Positions 7,399-16,021 of a stretch of DNA of 20,265 bases are shown here, piece by piece. A program made the position numbers and the translations under genes. The notes under the pieces are model-generated. The model did no database searches, was not told where the DNA came from, and saw only the letters and a list, made by a program, of their open reading frames with translations. Numbering within the stretch: position 1 is the first letter of the stretch; the number at the start of each line of letters is the position of its first letter. This DNA is from Anaerolineales bacterium (GTDB lineage: Bacteria > Chloroflexota > Anaerolineae > Anaerolineales > Villigracilaceae), in the NCBI GenBank assembly GCA_025966435.1, contig JAICRQ010000011.1, positions 1 through 20,265 on the forward strand, given 5' to 3'.

Positions 7399-7428
7399 TT
7401 GATAGTTCCCTTATGCCAGGCATAAGGG
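7399..7428 (+). promoter_or_regulatory. Perfect 10-1-10 palindrome in the upstream region of the ABC transporter (candidate operator)
   Basis: CCCTTATGCC (7408-7417), a single A, and GGCATAAGGG (7419-7428) form a perfect palindrome 47 bp before the binding-protein start codon. A weak promoter can be fitted around it: TTGATA (7399-7404), 16 bp, CATAAG (7421-7426), in which case the palindrome covers the spacer and -10 box as a repressor site would. Its half-site TTATG also occurs in the candidate operators of the adjacent regulator, in a different arrangement. With a one-base centre it is a better protein-binding site than an RNA hairpin. Confidence 0.55.
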
Positions 7429-7474
7429 CCCGATTCACAACCGTAATACTTAACTTAATTCAAGAGGAGAAAAG

Positions 7475-8881
7475 ATGAAAAGTATCACCCGTTATCTTCT
7501 TCCACTCATGGTCGTGCTCAGCATGGTGCTGGCTGCCTGTGGTGGTGGAGCTGCGACACAACCGCCAGCAGCCACGGAACCAGCCGTAACAGAACCCACT
7601 GCGACCGAACCCTCCGAAGCGACAGAAGCGCCCGGTGCGACGGAAGCACCCGGAGCAACTGAGGCTCCTGCTGGTGGTACAGCCGAGTGCCCCGCCGGTG
7701 TGGAAGGCGTCGCAATTGAGATGTGGAGTCCCTTCACCGGCCCCGATGGTGATGAAATGACCGCTCTGGCAGAACGCTTCAGCAGCGAAAACACATGTGG
7801 AATCACGGTTGCCCACGTCGCCCAGCCTGAATATGTTCAAAAGCTGGAAGCTGGTGCTGCCGCGGGTGAATTGCCGGCGATGACCGCTGTCCACATAACC
7901 CGTGTGGCGCAGTTGGCTGCCCGCAATGTGCTCAAACCGTTCGGACCGGAAGCCATGGCCGTTCTAGGTGATGATTTTGCAGGCGAATTCCCGGAGGATC
8001 TCTGGGGCCCTGGCGAGATTAACGGCGAACGTTATTCCATCCCGTTGGATGTCCATCCGCTGATCATGTTCTATAACAAGGAACTGTTCGCCGCTGCAGG
8101 GATTGAAGAACCGGGCACGGAACCCTGGACGCGTGAAGAATTTGAGGATGCTCTCGCTAAGCTTGAAGAGAGTGGCGCGACTCCGCTTTCCCTCGGCACT
8201 GCCTTCCAGGGTGCTGCTCTGTTCCAGGCTCTCATCCGCCAGTACGGTGGTTCCCTAACCGATGAAGCAGGTACTACAGCCACCTATAACTCAGAAGCTG
8301 GTGTGCAAGCCCTGGAGCGAATCAAGGAACTGAGGGACAAATACACGCCCGATATCAGCGGTACAGGCGATCCCGAAGTCAACGTATTCAAGCAGGGTGA
8401 TGTGGGAATGGTCTTCCACGGACCCTGGTGGATCTCTGATCTTCAGCAGCTCGACTTCGTTGGCTTTGCGCCGCTGCCCACCATCGGTGACCAGCCTGCC
8501 ACGTGGGGCGGTTCACACCAGCTCGCGTTGACCACGGACGATCCCACCACTCAGGCGGCTGCCGCTGTGTGGATCAAGTGGCTCTCCGATAATTCTGCGG
8601 AATGGGCTGCAGCAGGCCAGGTTCCAGCTCGTGAGAGTGTCCGCAGCGACCCCAATCTTGCTAGTGTGGCAGCCCCCATCTCACAGGTTGTTGAGTCTGC
8701 CAACATGGTAGTGTTCCCGGCGCAGGCGGCTGGACTGGAGTCCGCCCTGTGGGATCAATTCGGACCTGTGGTCGATGGCTACCTTGCCGGCGATGTAACA
8801 GATCTCCAGACTGCTTTGGATGAAGCCGCCGCCAGGTCGCAGCAGGTGATAGAAGAGAACAAATCTCTCTTCGGGGAATAA
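7475..8881 (+). CDS. Sugar ABC transporter substrate-binding lipoprotein (CUT1 type)
   Basis: A 468-residue extracellular solute-binding protein (family 1) that would be anchored to the membrane and deliver an oligosaccharide to the two permeases encoded next. The N-terminus has Lys2 and Arg6, a hydrophobic core and the lipobox L-A-A-C, with Cys22 as the lipidated residue. Residues 27-68 are a disordered Ala/Thr/Glu/Pro linker including three exact copies of A-T-E-A-P-(G/A). The binding domain follows, with I-E-M-W-S-P-F-T-G-P-D-G near residue 80 and W-G-G-S-H-Q-L near residue 345, which are typical of maltose/xylooligosaccharide-type binding proteins. A strong AGAGGAG site at 7463-7469 fixes the start. 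The ligand is not predictable; context suggests xylo-, arabino- or mixed oligosaccharides. The 3' hairpin probably favours higher expression of this gene than of the permeases. Confidence 0.94.
   Translation: MKSITRYLLPLMVVLSMVLAACGGGAATQPPAATEPAVTEPTATEPSEATEAPGATEAPGATEAPAGGTAECPAGVEGVAIEMWSPFTGPDGDEMTALAERFSSENTCGITVAHVAQPEYVQKLEAGAAAGELPAMTAVHITRVAQLAARNVLKPFGPEAMAVLGDDFAGEFPEDLWGPGEINGERYSIPLDVHPLIMFYNKELFAAAGIEEPGTEPWTREEFEDALAKLEESGATPLSLGTAFQGAALFQALIRQYGGSLTDEAGTTATYNSEAGVQALERIKELRDKYTPDISGTGDPEVNVFKQGDVGMVFHGPWWISDLQQLDFVGFAPLPTIGDQPATWGGSHQLALTTDDPTTQAAAAVWIKWLSDNSAEWAAAGQVPARESVRSDPNLASVAAPISQVVESANMVVFPAQAAGLESALWDQFGPVVDGYLAGDVTDLQTALDEAAARSQQVIEENKSLFGE
7619..7672 (+). repeat. 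Three tandem 18-bp coding repeats in the lipoprotein linker
   Basis: Codons 49-66 of the binding protein encode three tandem copies of the hexapeptide A-T-E-A-P-(G/G/A). The DNA copies differ at synonymous sites, so the peptide pattern rather than the DNA is conserved. It is a flexible spacer between lipid anchor and binding domain. Confidence 0.85.
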
Positions 8882-8896
8882 GTACATTTGATCGTT

Positions 8897-8933
8897 CGCC
8901 GGGGAGGCACCCGTGTGCCTCTCCGGCGCTTTT
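8897..8933 (+). terminator. Strong hairpin with short T-run between binding-protein and permease genes (attenuator / mRNA stabiliser)
   Basis: CGCCGGGGAGGCAC (8897-8910) pairs with GTGCCTCTCCGGCG (8915-8928) across a 4-base loop. Thirteen of 14 pairs are Watson-Crick and the other is G-U. C and TTTT (8930-8933) follow. It starts 15 bases after the stop codon and ends before the permease ribosome site. Such intercistronic stems commonly protect the 3' end of binding-protein mRNA and reduce read-through to permease genes; here that is inferred from position and structure. Confidence 0.8.
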
Positions 8934-8968
8934 GCAAGAGCTCCCGTCGCTCGAAAGGAGATCCCACC

Positions 8969-9907
8969 ATGGCAACAACAAATGTCGAATCCATAAACGT
9001 CTCGGCTGGCACAGCGGCGCGCAAGAAGAAAAATGTTTCCATCGTTCCCTATCTCTTTATTGCGCCCCATCTGATTTTCTTTACGGCATTCTTAGCCTGG
9101 CCGTTTATCTACGGTTTCTATATCAGTCTCTTCCGGTTTGACTTTTTACAGCCAAACAACAGACCGTTTGTGGGGCTAAGGAATTATGCCAACCTGTTCG
9201 ACCCCGGGAGCGTCCAATTTCCCAAATTCTGGAATGCGTTAGGCAATACAGCCGAGTTCATTCTCTGGTCGGTGCTGCCTCTGGTGGGGATCGCCCTCGT
9301 ATTGGCCGTCCTGCTGAATCGCAATTATCCGGGTCGAGGACTCTTTCGCACCATCTTCTTCGCGCCGTATGCGCTTTCCGTGACAGTTGCCGCTGTGCTG
9401 TGGTGGTGGATCTTCCAGCAGACAGGCATTGTCAATCAGGCTCTCCAGTTGATCGGGTTGAGTCCCGTCAATTGGCTGGGTGACCTGCCTGGCGCCTGGG
9501 TCGCAATCACGATTTGCACAGTCTGGTGGACGATCGGTTTCAATACCATTATCCTTCTCACAGCTCTGCAGGAGATCCCCAAAAGCCTGTATGAAGCCGC
9601 TTCGTTGGATGGCGCCAACTCGCGGCAGCAGTTCTTCCTCATTACCATTCCTATGCTGCGCTCTGTATTGGTATTTGTCTTGACGATTACCTTGATCGCT
9701 TCCGCCAACCTTTTCGGTCAGCCTTATATCATGACCGCAGGGGGACCGGCAGATGGCACGCAGACCGTGATCTACCGTATCTTCTTTGAAGGTATGCTGC
9801 GCGGCCAGATGGGCACGGCAGCCGCCATGTCTATTTTTGTCGCGCTGCTATTGCTTGTCCTGACCTATCTCAATTTTAAGTTTTTCGGCCAGACCGAGCA
9901 GCAATAG
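8969..9907 (+). CDS. Sugar ABC transporter permease, MalF-like (CUT1)
   Basis: A 312-residue inner-membrane permease with about six hydrophobic segments, beginning with V-P-Y-L-F-I-A-P-H-L-I-F-F. It carries the coupling-helix EAA motif E-A-A-S-L-D-G-A at residues 209-216, which contacts the ATPase. ATG at 8969 was chosen because AAAGGAG lies at 8954-8960. An in-frame TTG at 8888 would add 27 Arg-rich residues translated from the intercistronic hairpin and is rejected. The stop overlaps the AGGAG of the next permease, ten bases before its start. With its partner it forms the heterodimeric channel for the adjacent binding protein. No ATPase gene is in the window. Confidence 0.95.
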   Translation: MATTNVESINVSAGTAARKKKNVSIVPYLFIAPHLIFFTAFLAWPFIYGFYISLFRFDFLQPNNRPFVGLRNYANLFDPGSVQFPKFWNALGNTAEFILWSVLPLVGIALVLAVLLNRNYPGRGLFRTIFFAPYALSVTVAAVLWWWIFQQTGIVNQALQLIGLSPVNWLGDLPGAWVAITICTVWWTIGFNTIILLTALQEIPKSLYEAASLDGANSRQQFFLITIPMLRSVLVFVLTITLIASANLFGQPYIMTAGGPADGTQTVIYRIFFEGMLRGQMGTAAAMSIFVALLLLVLTYLNFKFFGQTEQQ

Positions 9908-9917
9908 GAGAGCCATC

Positions 9918-10793
9918 ATGACAACTCTACAAAAAGTCCAAGACATTCAGGAAACCGACGTTGAGATCGGCGAATCCAGGTTGGGCAAGATCCTTTTCTA
10001 CCTGGTGTTGATCCTCTTTGCGCTTTTCTTCGTTCTACCCCTGCTCTGGATGGTTGTGACCGCTTTCAAGCCATTTGAAGAATGGCTTACTCCTAACTGG
10101 ATTCCCGTGAACCCGACGCTGGAGAATTTCACGTCCATCTTTAACGACAAGTCTTTGCCGGTTGTCAACTGGTTCCTCAATAGTCTGCTCATCGCCTCTC
10201 TGTTCACTCTCGTGATCCTGATCATTGACTCACTCGCTGGGTACGCGTATGCCCGACTGGAGTTCCCAGGAAAAAACCTGCTGTTCGGGTTGATGCTGGC
10301 AACGCTGGTCATGCCCGGCATCATGTTCCTGATCCCCAACTATCTTACCGTGGCAAGGCTTGGCTGGATCGGCTCGATCCAGGGCGTGATCGTCCCCGGG
10401 TTTGCCGGTGTCTTCGGTGTGTTCTTCATGCGCCAGTTTTTTCAAAGTCTTCCAAAGGAATTGGAGGAAGCTGCTTATATCGATGGAGCAAGCGTATGGC
10501 GCACCTTTTTCTCTGTCATATTACCGCTATCCAAAGGTCCCCTGATCACCCTGGGCATCATCACCTTCCTCACCTCCTGGAATGACTTCTTATGGCCCCT
10601 TCTCATTTTGGGTGGTGACCGCCAGGAACTGACTCTGCCTGTCGGTTTGGCAACCCTCCAGGGGCAGTACACCTTTGACTATGGCAAGTTGATGGCAGGC
10701 GCCCTCGTGTTGACAATTCCTGTGCTCATCTTATATGCCGTGTTCCAACGGTACATTATCCGCTCTATTTCTATGACCGGCATTAAGGGTTAA
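9918..10793 (+). CDS. Sugar ABC transporter permease, MalG-like (CUT1)
   Basis: A 291-residue second permease subunit, with a hydrophobic first segment near residues 30-50 and the EAA motif E-A-A-Y-I-D-G-A at residues 184-191. The C-terminal end with F-Q-R-Y-I-I-R-S-I-S-M-T-G-I-K-G is typical of the MalG/LplC side of CUT1 transporters. The AGGAG at 9906-9910 overlaps the stop of the first permease, so the two are translated as a pair. As in many CUT1 operons of this kind, the ATPase is absent and probably shared (MalK/MsiK-like) from another locus. Confidence 0.95.
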   Translation: MTTLQKVQDIQETDVEIGESRLGKILFYLVLILFALFFVLPLLWMVVTAFKPFEEWLTPNWIPVNPTLENFTSIFNDKSLPVVNWFLNSLLIASLFTLVILIIDSLAGYAYARLEFPGKNLLFGLMLATLVMPGIMFLIPNYLTVARLGWIGSIQGVIVPGFAGVFGVFFMRQFFQSLPKELEEAAYIDGASVWRTFFSVILPLSKGPLITLGIITFLTSWNDFLWPLLILGGDRQELTLPVGLATLQGQYTFDYGKLMAGALVLTIPVLILYAVFQRYIIRSISMTGIKG

Positions 10794-10917
10794 CTTAGTC
10801 GCATTTGATATAAATTTTTTTACTGGCAATCAAAAGCCTGTTTCGCTACCATTGGAAGCTCGCTCGAAATACAACTCGAGCGGCAGACCATAGGATTCTG
10901 ACAACGGTACACCAAGA
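10794..10917. other. 124-bp gap between permease and GH43 genes
   Basis: AT-rich in its first third, with a seven-T run but no stem before it. The only structure seen is a 6-bp inverted pair, CGCTCG (10861-10866) with CGAGCG (10877-10882). No convincing promoter or terminator was found, so read-through from the transporter into the GH43 gene is likely. Confidence 0.4.
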
Positions 10918-12030
10918 ATGACATTACTGAAGCTTAAACAACCCTCTCTATGGAGACTCTGGGGAATTTTACTTTTCCTGGTAAGTGCTTGTGCGCCGGC
11001 GACACCGGCCGCTTCCCCAACGCCATCTATGGAGCCCACTGCAAGGCAGACCGAGACTCCGGCGAGTAGTGCAACTCCTGCGGAAACGTCTACCTCAACA
11101 CCGCTGCCCGGGCCTTCGTTCACCAACCCCGTTTACCCGGACGATTTTCCCGACCCCTACATTCTCGTCACGGAGGATGCGTATTATGGATATGCCACTA
11201 CGAATGGCAGTACGACCAACATCCGTGTGATCCGCTCGGAGGATCTGGTCAACTGGGAATATCTGGGTGATGCCCTGCCGGCACTGCCGGAATGGTCGAT
11301 GCTCCAGTCTGGTTTTACCTGGGCTCCGGGTGTGGTCGAGATCGAGGATCAGTTCCTCATGTATTACGTGGCGCGTGATGAGGATTTCGACCGTCAGTGC
11401 ATTGGACTTGCCGTGAGCGATAACCCGGCAGGTCCCTTCCGCGATCCGAATGATGAGGCGTTCATTTGCCAGAATCAGATGGGGGGCTCCATCGACGCGC
11501 ACCCCTTCAAAGATGATGACGGTAAGCTATACCTTCTATGGAAGAACGATGGCAACTGCTGTGCGATGGAGGTAGCGCTCTGGATCCAGGAACTCAGCGC
11601 GGATGGGATGAGCCTGATTGGCGAGCCGGTCAAGCTCATTCGCATGGACCAGCCCTGGGAGCGTCCCCTCATCGAAAACCCAGCTATGGTCAAGCATAAC
11701 GATAAGTATTATTTATTTTATTCGGCCAACTGGTGGGAGTCTCACCAGTACGCCATCGGCTACGCTGTCTGCGAAACGGTCACCGGTCCATGTGAGAAAC
11801 CTCTCGAAGGGCCGTGGTTCGACTACGAAGCGCCTGTCATGGGCCCTGGCGGCCAGACCTTTTTTACCGACACGGAAGGCAACCTGTGGATGGCCTATCA
11901 TGCCTGGACGGGTGCAGAGGTGGGCTACTCATCGGGGGGAGAGCGCAGCCTGCATATTGACCTGGTTACCTTTAATGGTGATCAGCCTGTTACGGACGGA
12001 CCAACCTATACCCCTCAACTATTACCTTAA
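10918..12030 (+). CDS. GH43 family glycoside hydrolase, surface lipoprotein
   Basis: A 370-residue inverting hydrolase of the five-bladed beta-propeller family 43, which includes beta-xylosidases, arabinofuranosidases and arabinanases. The N-terminus is a lipoprotein signal with L-V-S-A-C (Cys25) and a Pro/Ser/Thr linker to about residue 66, so it acts outside the membrane. The three catalytic acids can be placed: Asp79 in D-F-P-D-P-Y (general base), Asp193 in G-S-I-D-A-H-P-F (pKa modulator) and Glu253 in L-I-E-N-P-A (general acid). Six further Cys (161, 184, 214, 215, 285, 292) could form disulfides, fitting an exported protein. The ribosome site is weak. It sits after the transporter and nine bases before the GH1-GH2 fusion, so it probably produces the transporter's ligand. 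Substrate is not resolved by motifs. Confidence 0.93.
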   Translation: MTLLKLKQPSLWRLWGILLFLVSACAPATPAASPTPSMEPTARQTETPASSATPAETSTSTPLPGPSFTNPVYPDDFPDPYILVTEDAYYGYATTNGSTTNIRVIRSEDLVNWEYLGDALPALPEWSMLQSGFTWAPGVVEIEDQFLMYYVARDEDFDRQCIGLAVSDNPAGPFRDPNDEAFICQNQMGGSIDAHPFKDDDGKLYLLWKNDGNCCAMEVALWIQELSADGMSLIGEPVKLIRMDQPWERPLIENPAMVKHNDKYYLFYSANWWESHQYAIGYAVCETVTGPCEKPLEGPWFDYEAPVMGPGGQTFFTDTEGNLWMAYHAWTGAEVGYSSGGERSLHIDLVTFNGDQPVTDGPTYTPQLLP

Positions 12031-12039
12031 CTCACATAC

Positions 12040-15000
12040 ATGACACACGACATCCTTGCCGCGCCCTTTACATGGGCTACTGGTATCGAAGATACCTTTA
12101 TTCAGCACGCGCGTCCGCGCCTGCGTGCACTTGATGAATATGAGCTGACTCAGCACTACAAGCTCTGGAAAAGTGACATTGACCTCGTTGCCGAGACCGG
12201 CGTGCAGGCCGTCCGCTGGGGCATTCCTTGGCATATTGTCCAGCCTGCGCCGGACAAATGGGATTGGGAATGGACGGATAAGGCACTTGAACATCTCGTC
12301 ACCGTGAGAGGCATCACGCCGATTCTGGACCTGATGCATTACGGCACGCCCATGTGGCTGGATAATAGTTTCATCAACTCCAGTTATCCGCAACGCGTTG
12401 CGGAATATGTGGCTGCTGTGGCCGCGCGTTACAAGTCGCTGGTGCGCTATTACACACCGCTCAACGAGCCTATGGTCAACACCAGCATGTCTGGGTACAA
12501 GGCCGAATGGCCTCCATACCTGAGTGGTGATGACGGCTATGTAAAACTGGCTCTGGCGATTGCCAGGGGTATGGTGCTTACTACGCGGGCGATTAAGTCC
12601 GAGCAGCCGGATGCAATCACTGTGCAAGTAGAAGCTTTGTGGCATACATTTACACGGGAAGAGTCCTTAAAAGAGCGCGTGGCTTTAGCCAACGCCCGTC
12701 AATTTTTGTGTTTTGATCTGGCTACCGGCCGCCTGGACGACAACCATGAACTTGCAGAATTTGTGCGCGAACACGGCGCGACCGATTCGCAGCTCGATTG
12801 GTTTTACAAGAACCACGTGAACTTTGATGTCTTTGGCGCAAATTATTATCCCTGGTCCCATGCAGAAATGAGACTGCGGCCAGATGGCAAGCCTCATACC
12901 GTCGTAAAGCGAGCCTCCGGGCATAAGATCGAGCTGATTCTTCGCAGTGCCTGGGAGCGGTACGGCATGCCGATCATGATTACGGAAACCTCATCCACTG
13001 GGGATGTCAAAGCCCGCGCCAAATGGATGGATCACACGCTTGAGACAGTAAGTTCTCTTCGCTCAGAAGGCATCCCGGTCATCGGTTATACATGGTTCCC
13101 GCTTTTCACGATGATAGATTGGGCATATCGAAAAGGAAGGCTCACGCTCGATAAGTATCTGGTGCATCTCGGGTTGTATGACTCGGCGTTTGATGCAGAA
13201 GGTGTTCTGCGCCGGGAGGTGACTCCGCTGGTGAAGCATTATCAGGAGCATATGGCTAGGCCGCTACCGCCCGTTTCCAGCCCCTCATTCGAGAGTCCTC
13301 CTTTATCCCCGCGCCTCCGCCGCTCCCTGGACGGTCCATGGTACTTCTCCACAACCGAGATACGAAACACGGAGGACTGCTCATTAATTACTGTACCGGC
13401 TCCCTGGCAAGCGGATGCGCGTTTTCGAGATCATACAGGCGAAGCCTGGTACCAGCGGGAGTTTGAAGTCTCTTCCGAATGGACGGAATCCGGCCGCGTT
13501 CTCCTGATTGGCTTTGGCGCCGTGGATTACTTTGCTGAAGTCTGGTTGAACGGTATCAAAGTCGGGGAGCATGAAGGTGGCTATCTGCCGTTTGAACTGG
13601 ATATTACAGATGCCGCGCGCCCCGGGCGGAACACTCTCACTGTTCGTGTGGATGACCCACTTGAGATTTTCCCCGAAATCCCACACGGTAAACAATCCTG
13701 GTATGGCATGCTCTCGGGGATCTGGCAATCGGTCTGGGTGGAGTCGCGTGTTGCGAGTCATATCCAGCAAGTCAAGATCTCGACAGACGGCGAACAGGTG
13801 CGTGTGGAAGTCATTGGACGCGGCGACTTCACAACTGGGCTCATAGCAGAGATTTTCGATTCGAATGGAGTACGTGTGGCGCAGATAGAAGCAGGGGAAC
13901 CGCTCTTTTTTCTACAGGTTCCTCACCCACAGCTTTGGTCTCCAAACGAACCGAACCTGTATACACTGAAAGTATCCACCCATAACGACGAAGTAACGGA
14001 GACCTTCGGCTTTCGTACCATTGAAACGAAGGATGGGCGAATTTTATTGAACGGTCGTCCATTTTACATGCGGGCCGCGCTCGACCAAGACTATTACCCC
14101 GAGCTGATTTGTACGCCGCCATCTCTGGAATATATTGAGGATCAGTTCCGCAAAGCTAAGGAAATGGGGTTGAACTGCCTGCGGGTGCATATCAAGGTCG
14201 CTGACCCTCGTTATTACGCGGCGGCTGATAAGGTAGGACTGCTGATTTGGACAGAGCTGCCCAACCATAGCTTATTAACGGAAGACGCCAAACGCCGCGC
14301 ACGTGAAACATTGGTGGGCATGCTGGAGCGTGATGGGAACCATCCCAGCATTGGGATTTGGACGATCATGAATGAAAGCTGGGGCATTGACCTGACGGAC
14401 CCATCTCAGCGTGCCTGGCTGTCGGAGACCTACCGGTGGTTCAAGGAACTCGACCCGACCCGGCTTGTGATCGGAAACTCCGCGTGTTGGAGTAATTTTC
14501 ATGTAATCACTGATATCGCTGATTTTCACAGTTACTATGCCATGCCAGATAACTTCGAAAAATGGCAGAGATGGACAGCTAAATATGCGGGCCGCCCATG
14601 GTGGCTGTTTGCACATGAGTACAAAGAGCATGCCTTGTGGCGTGAGTTTCTCATCGATCCGTGGCATGGGGACGAAAGACCTCTAGCTCCAGATGCAGAA
14701 CCGAGAGGAGATGAGCCGTTAATCGTTTCAGAGTTTGGGAATTGGGGTCTACCCGATCTCCATAAACTCTATGAGGGGAACGGCGGCACTGCGCCTTGGT
14801 GGTTTGATACCGGGCTCGACTGGAACGATGGAATTGTTTATCCGCGCGGCATCGAGCAGCGATTTAGGGAGTATCACTTAAACCACATCTTTTCCTCACT
14901 GGCTGCTCTGACGGAAGCCAGCCAGCGGCTTCAGTTTGAAGCGCTTAAGTTTCAGATTGAGAACATGCGTGCCCATGCCAGCCTGCAGGGCTATGTCATT

Positions 15001-16017
15001 ACCGAGCTGAGCGACGTATACTGGGAAGCCAATGGGTTATTGGATATGTACCGCAATCCAAAGGTTCACTATTCACAGCTCAATAAGTTCAATGCGGATG
15101 ATATAGTAATTCTGCTTTGGGATCGTCTCGTTTATTCAGCAGGCGAGATTTGTGGAATGAAGGTGTTATTTTCGCATTACTCATCCGTTGAAATCGAAGA
15201 GGTTATGATCGAGTGGAAAATGACCAGTGATGGATTCACAGCAAGCGGTGTGAAGTTGCCTGCTGTAAAGCCTTCACGCTTCGGCGTCACGGAATTAGGC
15301 TTCGTAAGTTTTGAAACCCCACAGGTCGAACAGCCAACGATGGCGCGGCTGGAATTGAAGCTGTATGGTGATGAGCGCTTAATTGCATCCACAGAGCAGG
15401 AAATTTATGTTTTCCCAAAGCTCTTACCATTCGGCAAAGGACAACCGATTTTTTCTCCCGAATTTCATGCACCCCTTGAAGCGCTGGGATATTCAGTAAC
15501 AAATGATTTATCTCAGACCAATGTAGCAGTTGTTACGGTCTTGGATGATAGCCTTCGTGATTTCGTTCTGCGCGGCGGACAGGTCCTTCTGCTGGCTGAA
15601 AGCGACGAGGCACTCCAAATGCATATCCCGGGTCTGAAAATCAAGGAACGAGTAGGTAGCCCCTGGGAAGGCGACTGGGCGAGCAGTTTTGGCTGGCACC
15701 GCTTCGGCAAACTGCCGACCGGGGGTACAGTGAATTTTGCATTCGCCGGACTTACTCCTGAATATGTAATCAGCGGCTTTTCGTCCCGTGACTTTGCGTT
15801 CAACGTGTATGCCGGTCTGTTTGTGGGGTGGCTTCACAAGGCCGTGCCAACTATTGCCAGGCGACGAGCCGGCCAGGGAGAAGTGTTGGTATCCACATTC
15901 CGTTTGTCCAAGAACCTAAATACAAACCCTCTGGCGATGCACCTCTTTGCGGAACTCCTGGACGTAGTGAAAGCTCCGATGGGACAACCCGTTCGAATCA
16001 CTGACTCATCTGATTAA
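12040..16017 (+). CDS. Two-enzyme fusion: GH1-like beta-glycosidase + GH2 beta-glycosidase
   Basis: A 1325-residue protein with two retaining clan-A glycosidases and no signal peptide, so cytoplasmic. Residues 1 to about 405 are GH1-like, with acid/base Glu143 in P-L-N-E-P and nucleophile Glu316 in I-T-E-T-S. A Pro/Ser-rich linker (about 406-430) leads to a GH2 module: sugar-binding jelly roll (about 430-580), Ig-like domain (about 580-680), TIM barrel with acid/base Glu779 in M-N-E-S-W-G and nucleophile Glu898 in V-S-E-F-G. About 300 more residues follow, including a Rossmann-like stretch near L-R-G-G-Q-V-L-L-L-A (residues 1177-1186). The frame is unbroken and both catalytic pairs are intact. 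It starts nine bases after the GH43 stop without a visible ribosome site, suggesting reinitiation. The likely job is sequential or paired hydrolysis of imported branched oligosaccharides. Exact linkages are unknown. Confidence 0.93.
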   Translation: MTHDILAAPFTWATGIEDTFIQHARPRLRALDEYELTQHYKLWKSDIDLVAETGVQAVRWGIPWHIVQPAPDKWDWEWTDKALEHLVTVRGITPILDLMHYGTPMWLDNSFINSSYPQRVAEYVAAVAARYKSLVRYYTPLNEPMVNTSMSGYKAEWPPYLSGDDGYVKLALAIARGMVLTTRAIKSEQPDAITVQVEALWHTFTREESLKERVALANARQFLCFDLATGRLDDNHELAEFVREHGATDSQLDWFYKNHVNFDVFGANYYPWSHAEMRLRPDGKPHTVVKRASGHKIELILRSAWERYGMPIMITETSSTGDVKARAKWMDHTLETVSSLRSEGIPVIGYTWFPLFTMIDWAYRKGRLTLDKYLVHLGLYDSAFDAEGVLRREVTPLVKHYQEHMARPLPPVSSPSFESPPLSPRLRRSLDGPWYFSTTEIRNTEDCSLITVPAPWQADARFRDHTGEAWYQREFEVSSEWTESGRVLLIGFGAVDYFAEVWLNGIKVGEHEGGYLPFELDITDAARPGRNTLTVRVDDPLEIFPEIPHGKQSWYGMLSGIWQSVWVESRVASHIQQVKISTDGEQVRVEVIGRGDFTTGLIAEIFDSNGVRVAQIEAGEPLFFLQVPHPQLWSPNEPNLYTLKVSTHNDEVTETFGFRTIETKDGRILLNGRPFYMRAALDQDYYPELICTPPSLEYIEDQFRKAKEMGLNCLRVHIKVADPRYYAAADKVGLLIWTELPNHSLLTEDAKRRARETLVGMLERDGNHPSIGIWTIMNESWGIDLTDPSQRAWLSETYRWFKELDPTRLVIGNSACWSNFHVITDIADFHSYYAMPDNFEKWQRWTAKYAGRPWWLFAHEYKEHALWREFLIDPWHGDERPLAPDAEPRGDEPLIVSEFGNWGLPDLHKLYEGNGGTAPWWFDTGLDWNDGIVYPRGIEQRFREYHLNHIFSSLAALTEASQRLQFEALKFQIENMRAHASLQGYVITELSDVYWEANGLLDMYRNPKVHYSQLNKFNADDIVILLWDRLVYSAGEICGMKVLFSHYSSVEIEEVMIEWKMTSDGFTASGVKLPAVKPSRFGVTELGFVSFETPQVEQPTMARLELKLYGDERLIASTEQEIYVFPKLLPFGKGQPIFSPEFHAPLEALGYSVTNDLSQTNVAVVTVLDDSLRDFVLRGGQVLLLAESDEALQMHIPGLKIKERVGSPWEGDWASSFGWHRFGKLPTGGTVNFAFAGLTPEYVISGFSSRDFAFNVYAGLFVGWLHKAVPTIARRRAGQGEVLVSTFRLSKNLNTNPLAMHLFAELLDVVKAPMGQPVRITDSSD

Positions 16018-16021
16018 CGAA

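Noticed and set aside
7460..7894. 144-codon minus-strand frame rich in Gly, Cys and Arg
   Set aside because: It is the antisense shadow of the repetitive lipoprotein linker; its unusual composition is a by-product of the A-T-E-A-P-G repeats.
8888..8968. N-terminal extension of the first permease from a TTG start
   Set aside because: It would translate the intercistronic hairpin into Arg-rich sequence; ATG at 8969 has an AAAGGAG site at the right distance.
12022..12645. 207-codon open frame on the minus strand
   Set aside because: It is antisense to the well-supported GH1-GH2 frame and has no family resemblance.
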